A DNA stretch of 64,000 bases from Nematostella vectensis (taxonomy: Eukaryota > Cnidaria > Anthozoa > Actiniaria > Edwardsiidae), in the NCBI RefSeq assembly GCF_932526225.1, contig NC_064048.1:6802627-6866626 (forward strand), in the 5' to 3' direction. The notes below the pieces were generated by a model. The model was not told the origin of the DNA. It did not search any database and saw only the letters and a list, made by a program, of their open reading frames with translations. This document shows, in pieces, positions 43,273 through 54,830 of this stretch; the first letter of the stretch is position 1, and every line of letters starts with the position of its first letter. A program made the position numbers and the translations under genes.

Positions 43273-45479
43273 AAATGCATTGAAGTCAATATCTGTTGGT
43301 AAGTGTCCAGGGCCGTTTCTAGAGAAAAATGGTGGGTGTCAAGCGAGTCGGACTCATGTTCTCACATGAGCAGGGTATCGCACGGACCCCTCGCCCCCCC
43401 CCCCCCCCCCCCCCCCCCCCCTCATGTGGGCACGCGCTTGAAGTCGACAATAAATGACATTTAGAGAATAAGCCTTGCGAATTTTTAAATCAAAAGTACT
43501 CAGAACTGCAGTAGAGAATTCTCATGTCATAGTCCATGGGTAATGTATAAATAACTAGATAATGGCTCTAAAAACCTCGTGAATGTTTATAATACGCTTC
43601 GCGTGTTCACGACTCAAAAATTGTCATCTGCTCTTAACATATTTGGAATTATAAACCATTATAAGTCCATAGAATTAAACGCTCCTCTTACTACCCTGAA
43701 AAATAAAGTTACGCCCCTACATTAGCTCCTCTGTACAACTAATGAAAAGAGAGCCTACCGAGATATTGACAAAATGGAACCTGACATTTTAGGGGAATGA
43801 AAGTGATGATAAAAATGAATTGCGTCTCGGGGTTGAATTTATCTATTAAAAGATAATTACAGTACTCTCAGACTTGTGTCTGGACCTCCTAGCGCTAATA
43901 GCAGCCGTCTAAAAAGGTCTAAATTGTCTTTAAACGGCACACGCAGATATATGGAGACATTAACATAACTGATAAGTATTTTTAACTTTAGGTAAAGATG
44001 GGTTACGTAAAATAAAACCTAATGCAGCTAGCCGTAATGTTTGGAGCTAGGCGAGGTTTTTTGGAGACTACGAAGTACGGATCGAGCGCAATTTTCAAAG
44101 ATCATACTGTTTTGTGATGTGGGCTTCTTGTGGAGCTAAACGCAAACGCTGTTTTTAAAGTATATCATACTGTTTTGTGATTTTATATGATATTTGCACT
44201 GCAATTCTATAGAAAAATAAAGTACAATTGTTTGATGAAAAATTTAAATATAAATGTTTTTCGATTTGACCAGTGATGCAAAGAAATAAAAATTGAAAAC
44301 TATTTTACTGTCTAATAATAATGCTTGCGCATAAAAATTGAATGCTGACAATTAGGATGGCCTGTCTACACGGCCAATCATAGTTGTCAACTGAAATTGA
44401 TAGAGCAGAAAGTCAATATTACAATTTGATTGAAATTCATTGTGTTAGGGCCGGAGAGCTATTGCAAAGCTCTTACCATGAAAGCACCGAAAGGTGCTTA
44501 TGATTAGTAATTATTGAAAATAGAAATGGCAAATAAATTCAAGTGATGCCAGAACCGTATATTAATGGCCTTTAATAGATAATCGTACGATTTATACATG
44601 TAGTTTTCTGAATATTGCGATTAATTGTTTCAAACAAAAAAGGAAGAAAATCGAGTTAACAGGGCTCAAAATCAAGGATTTGAATACACGGTGAGTTCAA
44701 GTTAGCCGAGTTTTTATTTCAAGTTATCCCTGAGTACAACTGGTACAATGGACTGAAACAAGGGATCTCAGATATCACCAGGAAACTTTATTATTTTAAA
44801 GTTACCAAGCAGAAAATTCGAGTTACCCGAGTAGGAGTTAGCGGGGGTTCTACTAAAACTTGGCCAGTACAACTAGCGCAAAAATGCATACTTTTCTATC
44901 ATTATGATTAGGGCAATTACACGACGATCTCACGTGTTTGAATCGAACCATTGAAAAAGGATTGCTTCAGATAGTGTTTCCAAGACGAATTCCAGAAAAT
45001 CATTCTTTATCAGGTCTCAATATCCATACTATTCTCTAGAGCGTAGAGATTTTTAACGATAATATAAAATATGATAATATTTGGTTCCCTTTGTATTATC
45101 TTTCCTTTACTCTTTGACCACCGAACATAGCAAAGCATATTGTTATGAAGTAGTCTTTCACTCACGAGGTTTTGTTATGAGAAGATCATCCAAGCGTACA
45201 AGATTCACAAAAGAAACAGGGAATAAAAACACAGACAAAAATAGAACATGCAACAACATGTCAACTATGCGAAGGCTTCAATCTTTTTTGGCTTATTTGG
45301 GAAAGCCTTTGCAATATTTTCTATCAGATTTGGTGAATAAAATTGGTAAAAGTTTTTGGATTGGTAATTTCGATTTTTTCATATAATTTACATTGCAATT
45401 TTGAATCAAAACAATAAACGACTGTGCGGTTGACTTTTAAAGTGTATGGTTTCTGTTAACTCAAGACTGTTAACTCAAG
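43273..45479. other. Stretch without recognised gene
   Basis: Includes an element-end-like CCAGGGCCGTTTCTAG at 43310 and a 28-base C run at 43394-43421. The rest is AT-rich with short ORFs; 44080-44190 has a small direct repeat of ATCATACTGTTTTGTGAT. Confidence 0.5.
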
Positions 45480-46134
45480 ACTCCCCCCCTCTCCGGGAAA
45501 ATTCCAATAACTTCTGAACCATAGAAGCTAAGAGGCTAAAACTTAGTGACTTTTCCTAAAATCCATCTGCGGACGTTTTAATGCCATTGACATGTCGAGG
45601 AGACGCTTCATGTTACCATGGCAACCGTTTTTTCACACACAGGTTTCCCAAAAACTATAAAGTAGTGAATTTGTCATATTTTGGTCCTGTTTCTCAGTTT
45701 AAAATGCCTCTTTTGACTTTATTAGTTTCTTTAGGCGACAAGTTTCACAACAGGGGGAATGGGTGGGTATGAACAGTAATACATGCATGCAAATACATTT
45801 TTTCTGAAATCATTCCAAAAATTCTTACAAAAAAAATTGATTTTAAACGTTTTTATGGCCTTTTCGCATTGTAAGGCTTTTTAAAGGTTGATTTTGACAT
45901 ATATGAATGATGCAAAAATGATTTCAACCCGATATCTGATAATTTAGGCAATATTTGTATTTGTATTATGATATGGTATTTATGACGTCATTATGACCTC
46001 ATAATTAATTTGACCACACCCAAAATAGGTCGTTGACGATTCTTTGCATGCTGGTGATTATTGTCTGTAAGTTTTATGGTCATAGCCCAAGCGGTTCATG
46101 AAATACGGTGGTGGGTAGTCTGAATAGGGTTAAT
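45480..46134. repeat. Diverged long dispersed repeat R-N, copy 2
   Basis: Matches 8070-8858: CTCCGGGAAAATT, ACTTCTGAACCATAG, CATGTTACCATGGCAACC, CACACCCAAAATAGG, GATTCTTTGCAT and TCTGAATAGGGTT in the same order. The two copies differ by internal deletions. Confidence 0.65.
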
Positions 46135-46157
46135 TTAGCCTTTGTATCTTTCATAGA

Positions 46158-46373
46158 ATGACAAACTACACCTCAGTTCCCGAGACTACCCCTGAGATTA
46201 ACCCCGAGACCACCCCTTTGAGTACCCCAGAGCCGGGAGGAAACTTCGCCAACCTATGACCGGAAGTGATGCTTTCTCAGGCAACGTCTCTGTTCTACGG
46301 ACTCCTGATCGCTGCTAACTTCGTGTTCTGAATTGTCCTGTTGGTTCTTTACATAAAGCTGAAGAACAAGTAG
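46158..46373 (+). pseudogene. Small single-pass membrane protein, two in-frame TGA
   Basis: From ATG 46158 a 72-codon frame reads a Thr/Pro/Glu-rich ectodomain with an NYT sequon (MTNYTSVPETTPEINPETTP), then TGA at codon 34, then a hydrophobic segment SLFYGLLIAANFVF, TGA at codon 58, IVLLVLYIKLKNK and a TAG stop. The hydrophobic span and basic stop-transfer tail look like a real transmembrane end, so the frame was coding. An acceptor-like CTTTCATAG precedes the ATG and an AATAAA lies at 46491. It is probably a decayed last exon or pseudogene; read-through or TGA recoding is a remote alternative. Confidence 0.45.
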
Positions 46374-47261
46374 ATTTAAAAGAAAGCAGAATTCGTTGAG
46401 GCAGAGACGTTCTTACTTATGGAGTATGGTGGCCCAGTGTTATAATAGTAAAACCAATCACAATACTGGAAATCAACTATAAAAATATAAAATAAAACGA
46501 ATTAAAATCCTAATTCCTTTTTTTAGTATTTATTTTCTATTTATTTTTTATTCTTCGAAAAAAAATACAAAAAAATATTGTGGCACAAAAAATATTGACA
46601 AAAAAAATGACAAACAGAAAATATAAATTGAAACATGTGAAATTTATTCACACACAAAAAAATAATATAAAACTGCCAGAGAGCTGATACAATTTCAGTT
46701 TTGAATGTATCCCCTTGTACCCGTATATTATGAATCGCTTCATTATCGCTTTATGACCAGATGACTAATGTTTATAAAACCTGGAAAGAATTATTAATTC
46801 TCACGCTCTATTTTGGGTGTGGTAAAAATATTCAACACTAACAAGCCATTAGACATCATTTCGAAGTAAAATTATCCTATAGCCCGTGTTTTCAGTAATG
46901 AAATTGTTAATCTTGTCGTTTCCAATTCACAAATACAAGCGTTTCTCCGGTGAGATTTCAAATTCCAATATGGCGGGCTGTAATCGCAGCCTGAGAAGTC
47001 TCACTAAAAATTGGAGCTCGGGCCTCCTGTGCATTGCGCAATTTTGCAGACTTCAAAATGATATCATTTTTTTACCTTTCAGACTTCAATGCCTAGAAGC
47101 TACAACCGGAAAACCTAGAATGCATTGTACTAGCATTCCATAAAAAAATCCAACAAATGCGACGTTTTTTTATTATCACAATTACGATGTTAGACATTTT
47201 GTAAGATTTTGTAGAATTATTTTTAGAAGACTTGTTACACTCAAGAGAGGATTTTTTCTAT
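46374..47261. other. AT-rich stretch without recognised gene
   Basis: Long A/T-rich tracts (46500-46680) and one 85-codon ORF at 46886-47143 with no recognisable domain. Confidence 0.45.
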
Positions 47262-47726
47262 TTAAAAATAACTCAATGCTAAGGGAGAGATAAAATAGCT
47301 TTCCGAGCGAATTAGTTTAATTAAAAGTTTATAAAAAATATAATATTTTCTTGAAACTTTGCATTTATTCTCAATAATATTCTCTTGTCCCAGTTTAGTG
47401 GAGGAGAACAAAGCTATATCGTCCTCAAAGTCTAGGTCGTCGAGCTGGCTCTGAAGTCCCATCTCATACCATTACCTCATCTTCAGTGCACAACCAACAA
47501 AAACAAGAAATCTGACCTGGCTCAACCCGGCGTTGATGCTAAATCATTTACCAAACTGGTACTCTACCGCACATTGCAAGTTCCGTAGAAAAGTGTCACG
47601 ATTCTTACAATTTTCTCTGGAATTCCGTAATTCTGCATAATTGTCCACAATCCTACGCGATCAACAGAATCAAAAGCCTTCTCCAAATCTATGATATTAA
47701 TATAGAGAGTTCCCTGCCATTCATTT
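47262..47726 (-). pseudogene. LINE reverse transcriptase fragment
   Basis: The minus strand reads LYINIIDLEKAFDSVDRVGL, WTIMQNYGIPEKIVRIVTLF, then, after stops and frame changes, SDFLFLLVVH and finally LDDLDFEDDIALFSSTK. These are the RT fingers and palm motifs of non-LTR retrotransposons (D.EKAFDSV.R, G.P.K....., and the F-DD catalytic box, here FEDD instead of FADD). Several stops and deletions make it dead. It may be related to the endonuclease piece at 13190-14282, but the two do not overlap. Confidence 0.8.
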
Positions 47727-48172
47727 ACTCTGTTGTTCCTCTTTCCCTTTTGTAACTTGCCTGTTCCTTCCTCAAACTCTTACTCTTCCACTTGAAATCA
47801 TTCATCTACTGTGGCAGTAAAAAGAAATGACCTACCTCCATTCCCTCTCCCTACAAACCAAAACAAACATCACGAGAGCAACAGCATACCTAAAAATATG
47901 GCACCAGGACAGAGGCAGAGGGGGGGGGGGGGTAGTAATAGGTATCATATGGAAAAATCATAGTACCCCCTGTGTACGCGCCTGGGCACCACTTCAAAAC
48001 AACTAATAACCCCTTTCAGAATAAGAAGGGAAGAAAAACCTCAAGAACCCACAGAAGATATAAACCCGAACAAAAACAAAAGTTTGACAAACAACTGAAC
48101 CCTTTCGATCTCGAATCAACCTACCCACTATAAATCATGTACTAACATATATTATTTTTTAGAATCATATCA

Positions 48173-48432
48173 AGAAAATCCAGCCAAAAATTGTCGTTTT
48201 TGCCAAACGCGGTCACTTCCATATAAGGAAACTAATATATTCCTTATTTGGAAAAGCTGCACGATTCTTGTCATTTTAAGATTGTCGTATCGCAGAGGCT
48301 TTGTAAACTTTATGACTTGTAACCAGAAGAGAAAAACAGTGACTGTGACCATCTTTAGTCTAAAGAGAAAGTATCTAAAAAGAAACAAAATTCCTCGGTA
48401 CCAGACCCCCCAAAAGACAAAGGTTTCTTCAT
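48173..48432 (+). mobile_element. MITE family CATATCAAGAAAA (R-M), copy 4
   Basis: ATATCAAGAAAATCCAGCC to AAAGGTTTCTTCATATGAAA with the family's internal CTTCCATATAAGG and ACAGTGACTGTGACCATC blocks. It lies inside segmental copy 1, with its twin at 58333-58604. Confidence 0.8.
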
Positions 48433-49114
48433 ATGAAATAAAAAAAAACGCAGCAAGACAGTTATTCAAAGAGGTAACAAAATGCATAACAAAAATAGTA
48501 TGAATGTATGACGATAAGACAATAAACAACAGTGCAATTGGTATTTCTTCTATCAAATAAAGGTCACAATAAACTCGTATTGCTTTGTGGTGTGTATTCA
48601 GAATAAGCGGCATTCTAACGTTTGAGCAGTTGAGGGATTCCGCGTTAGTAACGTAATTGTGACCTTATTCTAGGATATAGGACAATTATAGGACAATAAC
48701 AGGAGGTGGTCAATGGTGAAAATATTCGAGCTAGTTACTGGGATTGACTGGAGACTGAGAGGTTGATAAGCCTGTGGTTTTAGGGGTCGTAGTACGCATT
48801 ACTAACAATACACCTGATTTGGAGCCTAGCTAAGTTGTACTTTCCACACCAGTAAAACTGGTGGAAATTCATAAAAAATACCCTCCTTAGTCCCTCCTCC
48901 ATTGGCGTCTTCTCGGGGTTCTATGAAAAGACTTCCGCCACATCAAGCGAATATACAAAAAGCTCTGTAATGCCTGGTGCACACTATTGACATAACGACA
49001 TGCTGGCGCACCTTTTCTTTTCTTCGTATGTTCACGTTTGAATGGTTTGACACTGACATAAGCCCGTCATAACGCTCGTCCATCATACTTCCACCTCGTC
49101 ATACTTTCTCTGAC

Positions 49115-49485
49115 ATTAGGGAATTTAAGCAACTACGACTGCGACGGCAGAGAAAACGTAACACCCAAAAAAGCTTTCATACTTTGCGCACAAATCAAAA
49201 GTAGTTTTGATCAATTGCACTCGTTTTTGTAGTACCCCAAAATTATAGACGAATCTAGAACCTTTCTAACATAGCAAACACAGATAGTTTAGTTTTCAGC
49301 GCACACGTTCCCGTCCTCGCTAGACCGTGAAACTTGGAGTTTTCACGTTGTACTTTGAAGAAAAACGGCTGAAATGTATCAGACAGAATCCATTTCAAGC
49401 ACATTTCTTGTCTGGCTCTTTGAATTTCAATTGTTTTCTGCCGTCGCCGTTCGCGTTGCAGTCGTCGTTGCTTAAATTCCCTAAT
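49115..49485. mobile_element. MITE (ATTAGGGAATTTAAGCAAC termini), copy 1
   Basis: Left ATTAGGGAATTTAAGCAAC and right GTTGCTTAAATTCCCTAAT are exact inverted ends, followed inward by GACTGCGACGGCAG and CTGCCGTCGCCGT. The centre includes a 61-codon ORF of no known family. It sits 550 bp upstream of the LicD-type gene. Confidence 0.85.
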
Positions 49486-49805
49486 GGCCGAGTTACTGCT
49501 CCGTGCAACTAAGAATAGAACTTGAGGGTTCTATGGCTATTTCGCTTTAGGTCACTGAATAGTCACTGTTTTATGTTTTAGTGTTATGCCAAATTTTAGT
49601 GTTATGCCAAATTTTCTTAGAAATATGCTCTAGTATTCATAAAATCTAAAAGCCACGTAAACAAAGAGAATGTTCAAAAACTTGGAGTACTTTAAATCAT
49701 GCAGTCACACGCTGGCTCAAACCCACGTTGCATCATGTCAGGGATGATATTGACAGAGTGTAAATATGGCTGCAATGTAGCGTCTTATTATTATAATCTT
49801 CACAG

Positions 49806-49946
49806 ATGATTTTGATCAAACGCCTTACACGAACACACAAAGTGGTTTCTTTCGTCGTCTTTCTCACGATTTTGATCTTATTCTGCATTGGACAACTTCA
49901 AACGCGTGGGGGGTACATGTCTTATGATGTCGAGTGTCGTGCTTAA
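49806..49946 (+). pseudogene. Truncated 5' duplicate of the LicD-type ORF, copy 1
   Basis: A tandem duplication of about 226 bp repeats the upstream region and first 44 codons of the gene at 50032. The upstream copy starts with the same ATG and encodes the same signal anchor, then meets the duplication joint and stops (VECRA, stop) after 46 codons. Three or four substitutions change the anchor (FLTILIL against FFTLLVL). If transcribed together it would act as an upstream ORF. Confidence 0.85.
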
Positions 49947-50031
49947 ACCCACGTTGCATCATGTCAGGGATGATATTGACAGAGTGTAAATATGGCTGCA
50001 ATGTAGCGTCTAATTATTATAATCTTCACAG

Positions 50032-50709
50032 ATGATTTTGATCAAACGCCTTACACGAACACACAAAGTGGTTTCTTTCGTCGTCTTCTTCACGCTTTTG
50101 GTCTTATTCTGCATTGGACAACTTCAAACGCGTGGGGGGTACATGTCTTATGATGTCGAGTGCGGATATGGCGAGAAAGAACGAACAAAACTGATAGAAT
50201 TGACGTCCCAGATTCACTCAATCCTGAACTCCATTGGTCTGCAGCATTGGCTCATGTATGGCTCCATCATTGGTGCTTTGCGATACGATTCGCCGTTACC
50301 ATGGGATCACGACGTCGATCTGGGTGCAAGACGAGAAGACTTCGACAAACTAGACCGCAAAGCATTTATTGAAACCTTCCAATCCGCAGGATTGATAGTG
50401 CATGATTTTATCTTGAGAAGAGGGTCGATCACCTTTTCCAAAGAAGGAGGGAAGTTATCTGTTGACTTGTTTTTATTCCAAGATTATAATGGAATTATTT
50501 GGCGGACTGGTGCGGAGCCATGGCTCTTTTTCGTGCCTTATAAATACTATCACACATTTCCAGTGAATCTTATTCAGCCACCTTTACCTAAAAGAAAGTT
50601 TGGGTCGATTGAATTGAGCGTCCCTCGTGGTGAACTGGAAATTCTTAGACATCTGTACCCGACAAATTGGTGGAAGATTGTGAAACCTAAAGCGTGTGGC
50701 GCACTGTGA
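50032..50709 (+). CDS. LicD/fukutin-family membrane protein, copy 1
   Basis: A 225-aa single-exon protein. Residues 13-30 form a signal anchor (VVSFVVFFTLLVLFCIGQ), giving a type II, probably Golgi, topology. The LicD core follows: HWLMYGSIIGALR (72-84), the metal-binding PWDHDVDLGAR (90-100) and VDLFLFQDYNG, then a Trp-rich segment and PRGELEILRHLYPTNWW. LicD proteins are nucleotidyltransferase-fold enzymes that move phosphocholine or, in fukutin/FKRP, ribitol phosphate onto glycans; the donor here is unknown. The ATG directly follows an acceptor-like CTTCACAG, so an upstream non-coding exon is possible. It is shorter than fukutin and lacks its stem region. Twin at 59859-60536. Confidence 0.88.
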   Translation: MILIKRLTRTHKVVSFVVFFTLLVLFCIGQLQTRGGYMSYDVECGYGEKERTKLIELTSQIHSILNSIGLQHWLMYGSIIGALRYDSPLPWDHDVDLGARREDFDKLDRKAFIETFQSAGLIVHDFILRRGSITFSKEGGKLSVDLFLFQDYNGIIWRTGAEPWLFFVPYKYYHTFPVNLIQPPLPKRKFGSIELSVPRGELEILRHLYPTNWWKIVKPKACGAL

Positions 50710-51445
50710 ACCTCAGAGTGTTAATAAACCTTGAGCAGTTGAGCTAGAGTAATGGATATAATAGCCCAAATTTTGAGTTTACTCTGCCATTCTTTTGTCT
50801 TCATGAAGACTTAAAGAATAAGTCTTGAGAAGACGAATATTTAGGAGAGCCGAGTTCCTGCTCTGGTTATAACTGTCTACATTAATCACAACCCATGGAA
50901 TACACCAATTCATTCGAATGCCTTAGTTCCCTTTTCCGCTTACTAGACCACTTCACTTTAGTTATCGAACTTTGTTGTATGGGCTTTATAATGTATGTTT
51001 TGTGGATGATTATTCTTGATGATTTTTCTCTTGTCGAGATCATACCCTCCTTAGTCCCTCCTCCATCGGCGTATTCTCGGGGTTCTATATGAAAAGCCTT
51101 CCACCACATCAAGCGAATATAAATGTAAATCTATATAGATTTAGGCAGTGCCTAAAGGCCGAGCCAGCGTTTGATACCTTTTTGTGTTGACTGATAGGGG
51201 TAATTTAGGGGGATCTAGGTGTCTTTAAAATGTTTTTTTTTTAAGTAGATTAAAAACGTCATTTTTTACTGCCATGTCATTATGAATTGTACAGTTGTAA
51301 TTTAAGTACTTTGATCTAATAAAAACCTCTTCCCTTCATAGAAGTATAGAACTTGTATCAAAGCTACATTCTGACCAGCTTTGCCCTTGCAAAGAAACAA
51401 ATAATAAATAAAACAGCATTCCAAAAATATAAGGATATAGTTATA

Positions 51446-52178
51446 CATTTCAGGTGCCATATGGAAGTTTTGTCTATCACATACTGGTAATACTCCATCA
51501 CCAAGGATATTACAGTCATGCATTACATATTGGTGCACCCACCCTTTAGCATGTGGTCTGCTGTTTTACAGAAACCCTGGGTCCACACATGCTAATGCTA
51601 CTCCAAAATTAAATGCAATGGAGAAGAACAAATTTACTTGGGAAGCAAATTTACTTGGAAAGCAAAATCCTTGATATTTTAGTAGTGCTAAAAGAAAATG
51701 TCTTATTTCAAACCTAACATATTGGTGCAGAGGGGAAACAGCAAATAATATCAATTGCATACACAAATAGTTAGCAGAGAGAAAAAAGGAAGAAATGGGA
51801 GTATATCTTTGATACATTTCAGGTGCCATATGGAAGTTTTGTCTATCACATACTGGTAATACTCCATCACCAAGGATATTACAGTCGTGCATTACATATT
51901 GTTGCACCCACCCTTTAGCATGTGGCCTGCTGTTTTACAGAAACCCTGGGTCCACACATGCTAATGCTACTCCAAAATTAAATGCAATGGAGAAGAACAA
52001 ATTTACTTGGGAAGCAAATTTACTTGGAAAGCAAAATCCTTGATATTTTAGTAGTGCTAAAAGAAAATGTCTTATTTCAAACCTAACATATTGGTGCAGA
52101 GGGGAAACAGCAAATAATATCAATTGCATACACAAATAGTTAGTAGAGAGAAAAAAGGAAGAAATGGGAGTATATCTT
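51446..52178. repeat. Two 369-bp tandem units
   Basis: Units at 51446-51814 and 51815-52178 begin CATTTCAGGTGCCATATGG and end GGGAGTATATCTTT and are nearly identical. A further copy of the first half lies at 62305-62480 and a diverged version at 61610-62100. The minus strand carries a conserved reading segment (GWVHQYVMHDCNILGDGVLP) that is interrupted by stops upstream. No family is recognised. Confidence 0.85.
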
Positions 52179-53164
52179 TAATAAAAAAATAACAATAATG
52201 CAACAACACTCTCCTAACATTTCCCCTTTCCCCATTATCTTTAGGTTGATAGATAAATGTTTTCTTTACAGATTTATCATTGAGAGCAAGTATCTTGCTC
52301 TAAAAAACCTATTACACTTATACTGTTGTATAAAAGTAAGAAATCCCCTACTATATTATCTTAATATTTGGCTATTATTATGCCTTCCAGCCTTTAGAAT
52401 CAATCATGGCCCTCAGGTAGTCCTTAATTATTAGTCACTTAATTATTTTTTTCTTTCCAAACCATAATTTTCCACAACTATTTGAATAAAAATAAATAAA
52501 CACATTAGGAAGTATGCAAGATGCAGACAATATAAAAGCAAAAACAATTTAGGTAAAAAGGGTTGCATTTTGTTTTTTTTTATTTTCGAAGAGAAAATTC
52601 TTTTGTAATTGTAAAGTTAAAGTTATGATAATGTTGGAAAAAATGTTGCTGTATCTTTGAAAAGATTAAATACACAGAATATAAAGACAAGAAAGGTCTT
52701 CTTTAGCAATATATGACAGGATGATATTTGTCAGCCTTCATTAAATATCTCAACGCAGTCAATAAAGTATAGAGAGAACGAAGAATATCAAAGGATGTGT
52801 TATGCTCAACATGTTTGATTAGACCACGAATTCTCAAAGCAAACTCTAGAAACAAATGTATAAATCCAACAAGCTAAGTGGCATTGATACAGTAACTAGA
52901 CTACTACGTATTTCTGTCGTTAAATTCTTACTTACCGTGAGAAATATACGCCTGAATTTACAAAACTTGTAAGTATTTACGTATTTACATCAAAACAAGG
53001 ATATATGACTTTGATATGGCATCTTGACGTCAAACTAAAGCTGGTACGGTGTTTTAGTCTGAGCGATTGGTTATGAAAAAAAAAAACGAACAAACAAGCA
53101 TTATAAAAGCACAACAATAAAAGAAAAATAACTTTCATATTCTCAATACAAATCGTCGTCTAAA

Positions 53165-53290
53165 ACTCACCTTGGCAGTTTTTTTTCGCTTTCTGTTGTT
53201 GTTGTGTTGTTCGCTTTTGTTGTAAACTGTGAAGTTGTCGAATTTCTGCTAGCAAGGAACTCGTCGACACAAGCGTATGATTTTTATAGC
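53165..53290 (-). promoter_or_regulatory. Possible promoter and non-coding first exon
   Basis: Reading the minus strand: CTATAAAAA (53289-53281), then a CA-rich leader containing CAACAACAACAG, then AAG followed by GTGAGT (donor after 53171). A TATA box about 30 bp before a leader ending at a consensus donor suggests a first exon. No downstream coding exon was found with certainty; the reading segments at 51.4-52.2 kb on the same strand are candidates but carry stops. Confidence 0.25.
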
Positions 53291-53759
53291 TAAAAACAAA
53301 CTTCAAGGCCCTTTCTTCTCAGGATCTTCTTACATAAATTTAGACGTGAATGAATATATAATGGTAGTGTAGATCCTCCATAGTCCTCTATAGTCCTCTT
53401 TTTAGCTGTTGCGACGGGCGGGATTAACGAATACTAGGGTATATTTTACTATCGACTCGTACTTTAGACAACACGGTTCCTAAATGACTTCAGTCCATTT
53501 AAATCCGCATATTTTCTCATTAAATACTGCCTTTTTTTTGTGAACATACGAATTTTGAACTAAAAACACATAAAAGCGTAAGACCAAGTGTGGCCTGAGA
53601 GTTGCGCGGCTGGATTACTGGCTGGCTGGCTGATTTGTGACACCACAGGGTAACCGCGCGATGACCACAAAACCAAGTCGCATAGCTTACCATATTTCTA
53701 TACCTATGGAGCTCCACGCGCGGCCTGCGGCCGCGCTGGCTCCGCTATAAATGGTAATC

Positions 53760-54110
53760 ATAGTACGCGCCTGTGTACGCCCCTGGGCACCTCTTCAAAA
53801 CAACTTATAACCACGACCCTACGGTACGCGGTAGGCGACCCCTTAGGAGGATTAGAAGGAAAGAAAAAAAAGTCATGCACCCACTTGTAATACCAACCCA
53901 AACGAAAACAAAAGTTTGACAAACAATTGAACCCTTTAGATCTCGAATCAACCTACGCGCTAAAAATCATGTACATATATTATTTCTTAGAATAACAAAA
54001 ACGCAGAAAGACAGCTATTCAAAGAGGTAACAAACTGCATAACAAGAATGAATGTTGACGATAAGACAATAAACAACAGTGCAAATGGTATTTATTCTAT
54101 CAAAAAATAC
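53760..54110 (+). repeat. Diverged third copy of the segmental-duplication head
   Basis: Shares CTGTGTACGC(G/C)CCTGGGCACC, AAACGAAAACAAAAGTTTGAC, ATCTCGAATCAACCTAC and AGACAATAAACAACAGTGCA with 47955-48545. It lacks the R-M MITE, so it shows the state without that insertion. Confidence 0.7.
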
Positions 54111-54186
54111 CATGGAACTCAAATTTCTTCTGAATGAAGGATAAGGTGGATTCTGCGATTATATTACTTATAATCTTTATCCTTAC

Positions 54187-54502
54187 AGGGGGGGGGGGGG
54201 GGGGGGGGGAAATAGGGGTATGTAAATCCGCCGATCCGCAACATTTTCGGGGCAAATCCGTGGATCCGCAGATATTTTTAGATTCGCATGGTTTGAAAGA
54301 TAAACAGTAGCATCGATTGAAATTCATTTAAAATCCGAAATTCGACCGTCAAAGCAGTCAAAATTCGAAATCCGTGCCCCAAATTGTCAACAGATCCGTG
54401 ATCCGCCGTATTTCGAAAATCCGCCAATCCGCTAAAGGAATCATCAAAATCCGTAATCCGTGAGCATTTCGGGTCTGAATCCGCCGATCCGCGAACCTAT
54501 TC

Positions 54503-54534
<32 letters not shown>
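54187..54534. mobile_element. Element with 14 ATCCG motifs between poly-G and poly-C ends
   Basis: A 22-base G run followed by GAAATAGG at the left and CCTATTCA followed by a 31-base C run at the right make an inverted pair. The interior holds 14 copies of (A/G)ATCCG(C/T/A), often doubled as ATCCGCCGATCCGC, within about 280 bp. No coding capacity. It could be a non-autonomous element with subterminal motifs. Confidence 0.6.
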
Positions 54535-54605
54535 ACTTACAAAGGAATTTTACCCATAAGCAGTGATTGGTCTTAAAACTGCTATTCGCCAATTGCCATT
54601 CGCCA

Positions 54606-54830
54606 TCTTACACTGGTGGAAATTCATTAAAAATACCCTCCTTACTCCCTCCCCCTTAGGCGTCTTCTCGGAGTTCTTTACGAAAGGCTCCGGCCACATC
54701 AAGCGAATATACAAAGGGCTCTGTAATGCCTGGTGCACACATCTTCGTATGTTCACGTGTGAATGGTTTGACACTGACATAAACCCGTTATAACGCTCGT
54801 CATACTTCTTCCTCGTCATATTATAAATTG
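54606..54830 (+). repeat. Solo copy of the sequence flanking the LicD-type gene
   Basis: CACTGGTGGAAATTCATTAA through CTTCTCGGAGTTC, CACATCAAGCGAATATAC and TGAATGGTTTGACACTGACA matches 48846-49105 and 58674-58915, more diverged than these two are from each other. No LicD sequence follows. Confidence 0.75.

Larger units (their letters stand above)
47894..51620. repeat. Segmental duplication, copy 1 (LicD unit)
   Basis: Matches 58080-62480 in the same order from ATATGGCACCAGGA to AAATGCAATG. Most of the shared sequence looks 98 percent or more identical by eye. Differences include an extra 370 bp or so at 48437-48805 here, and in copy 2 an inserted MITE plus extra diverged sequence (61113-62157). 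The left boundary in copy 2 abuts a retroelement-like ORF remnant. Confidence 0.88.
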
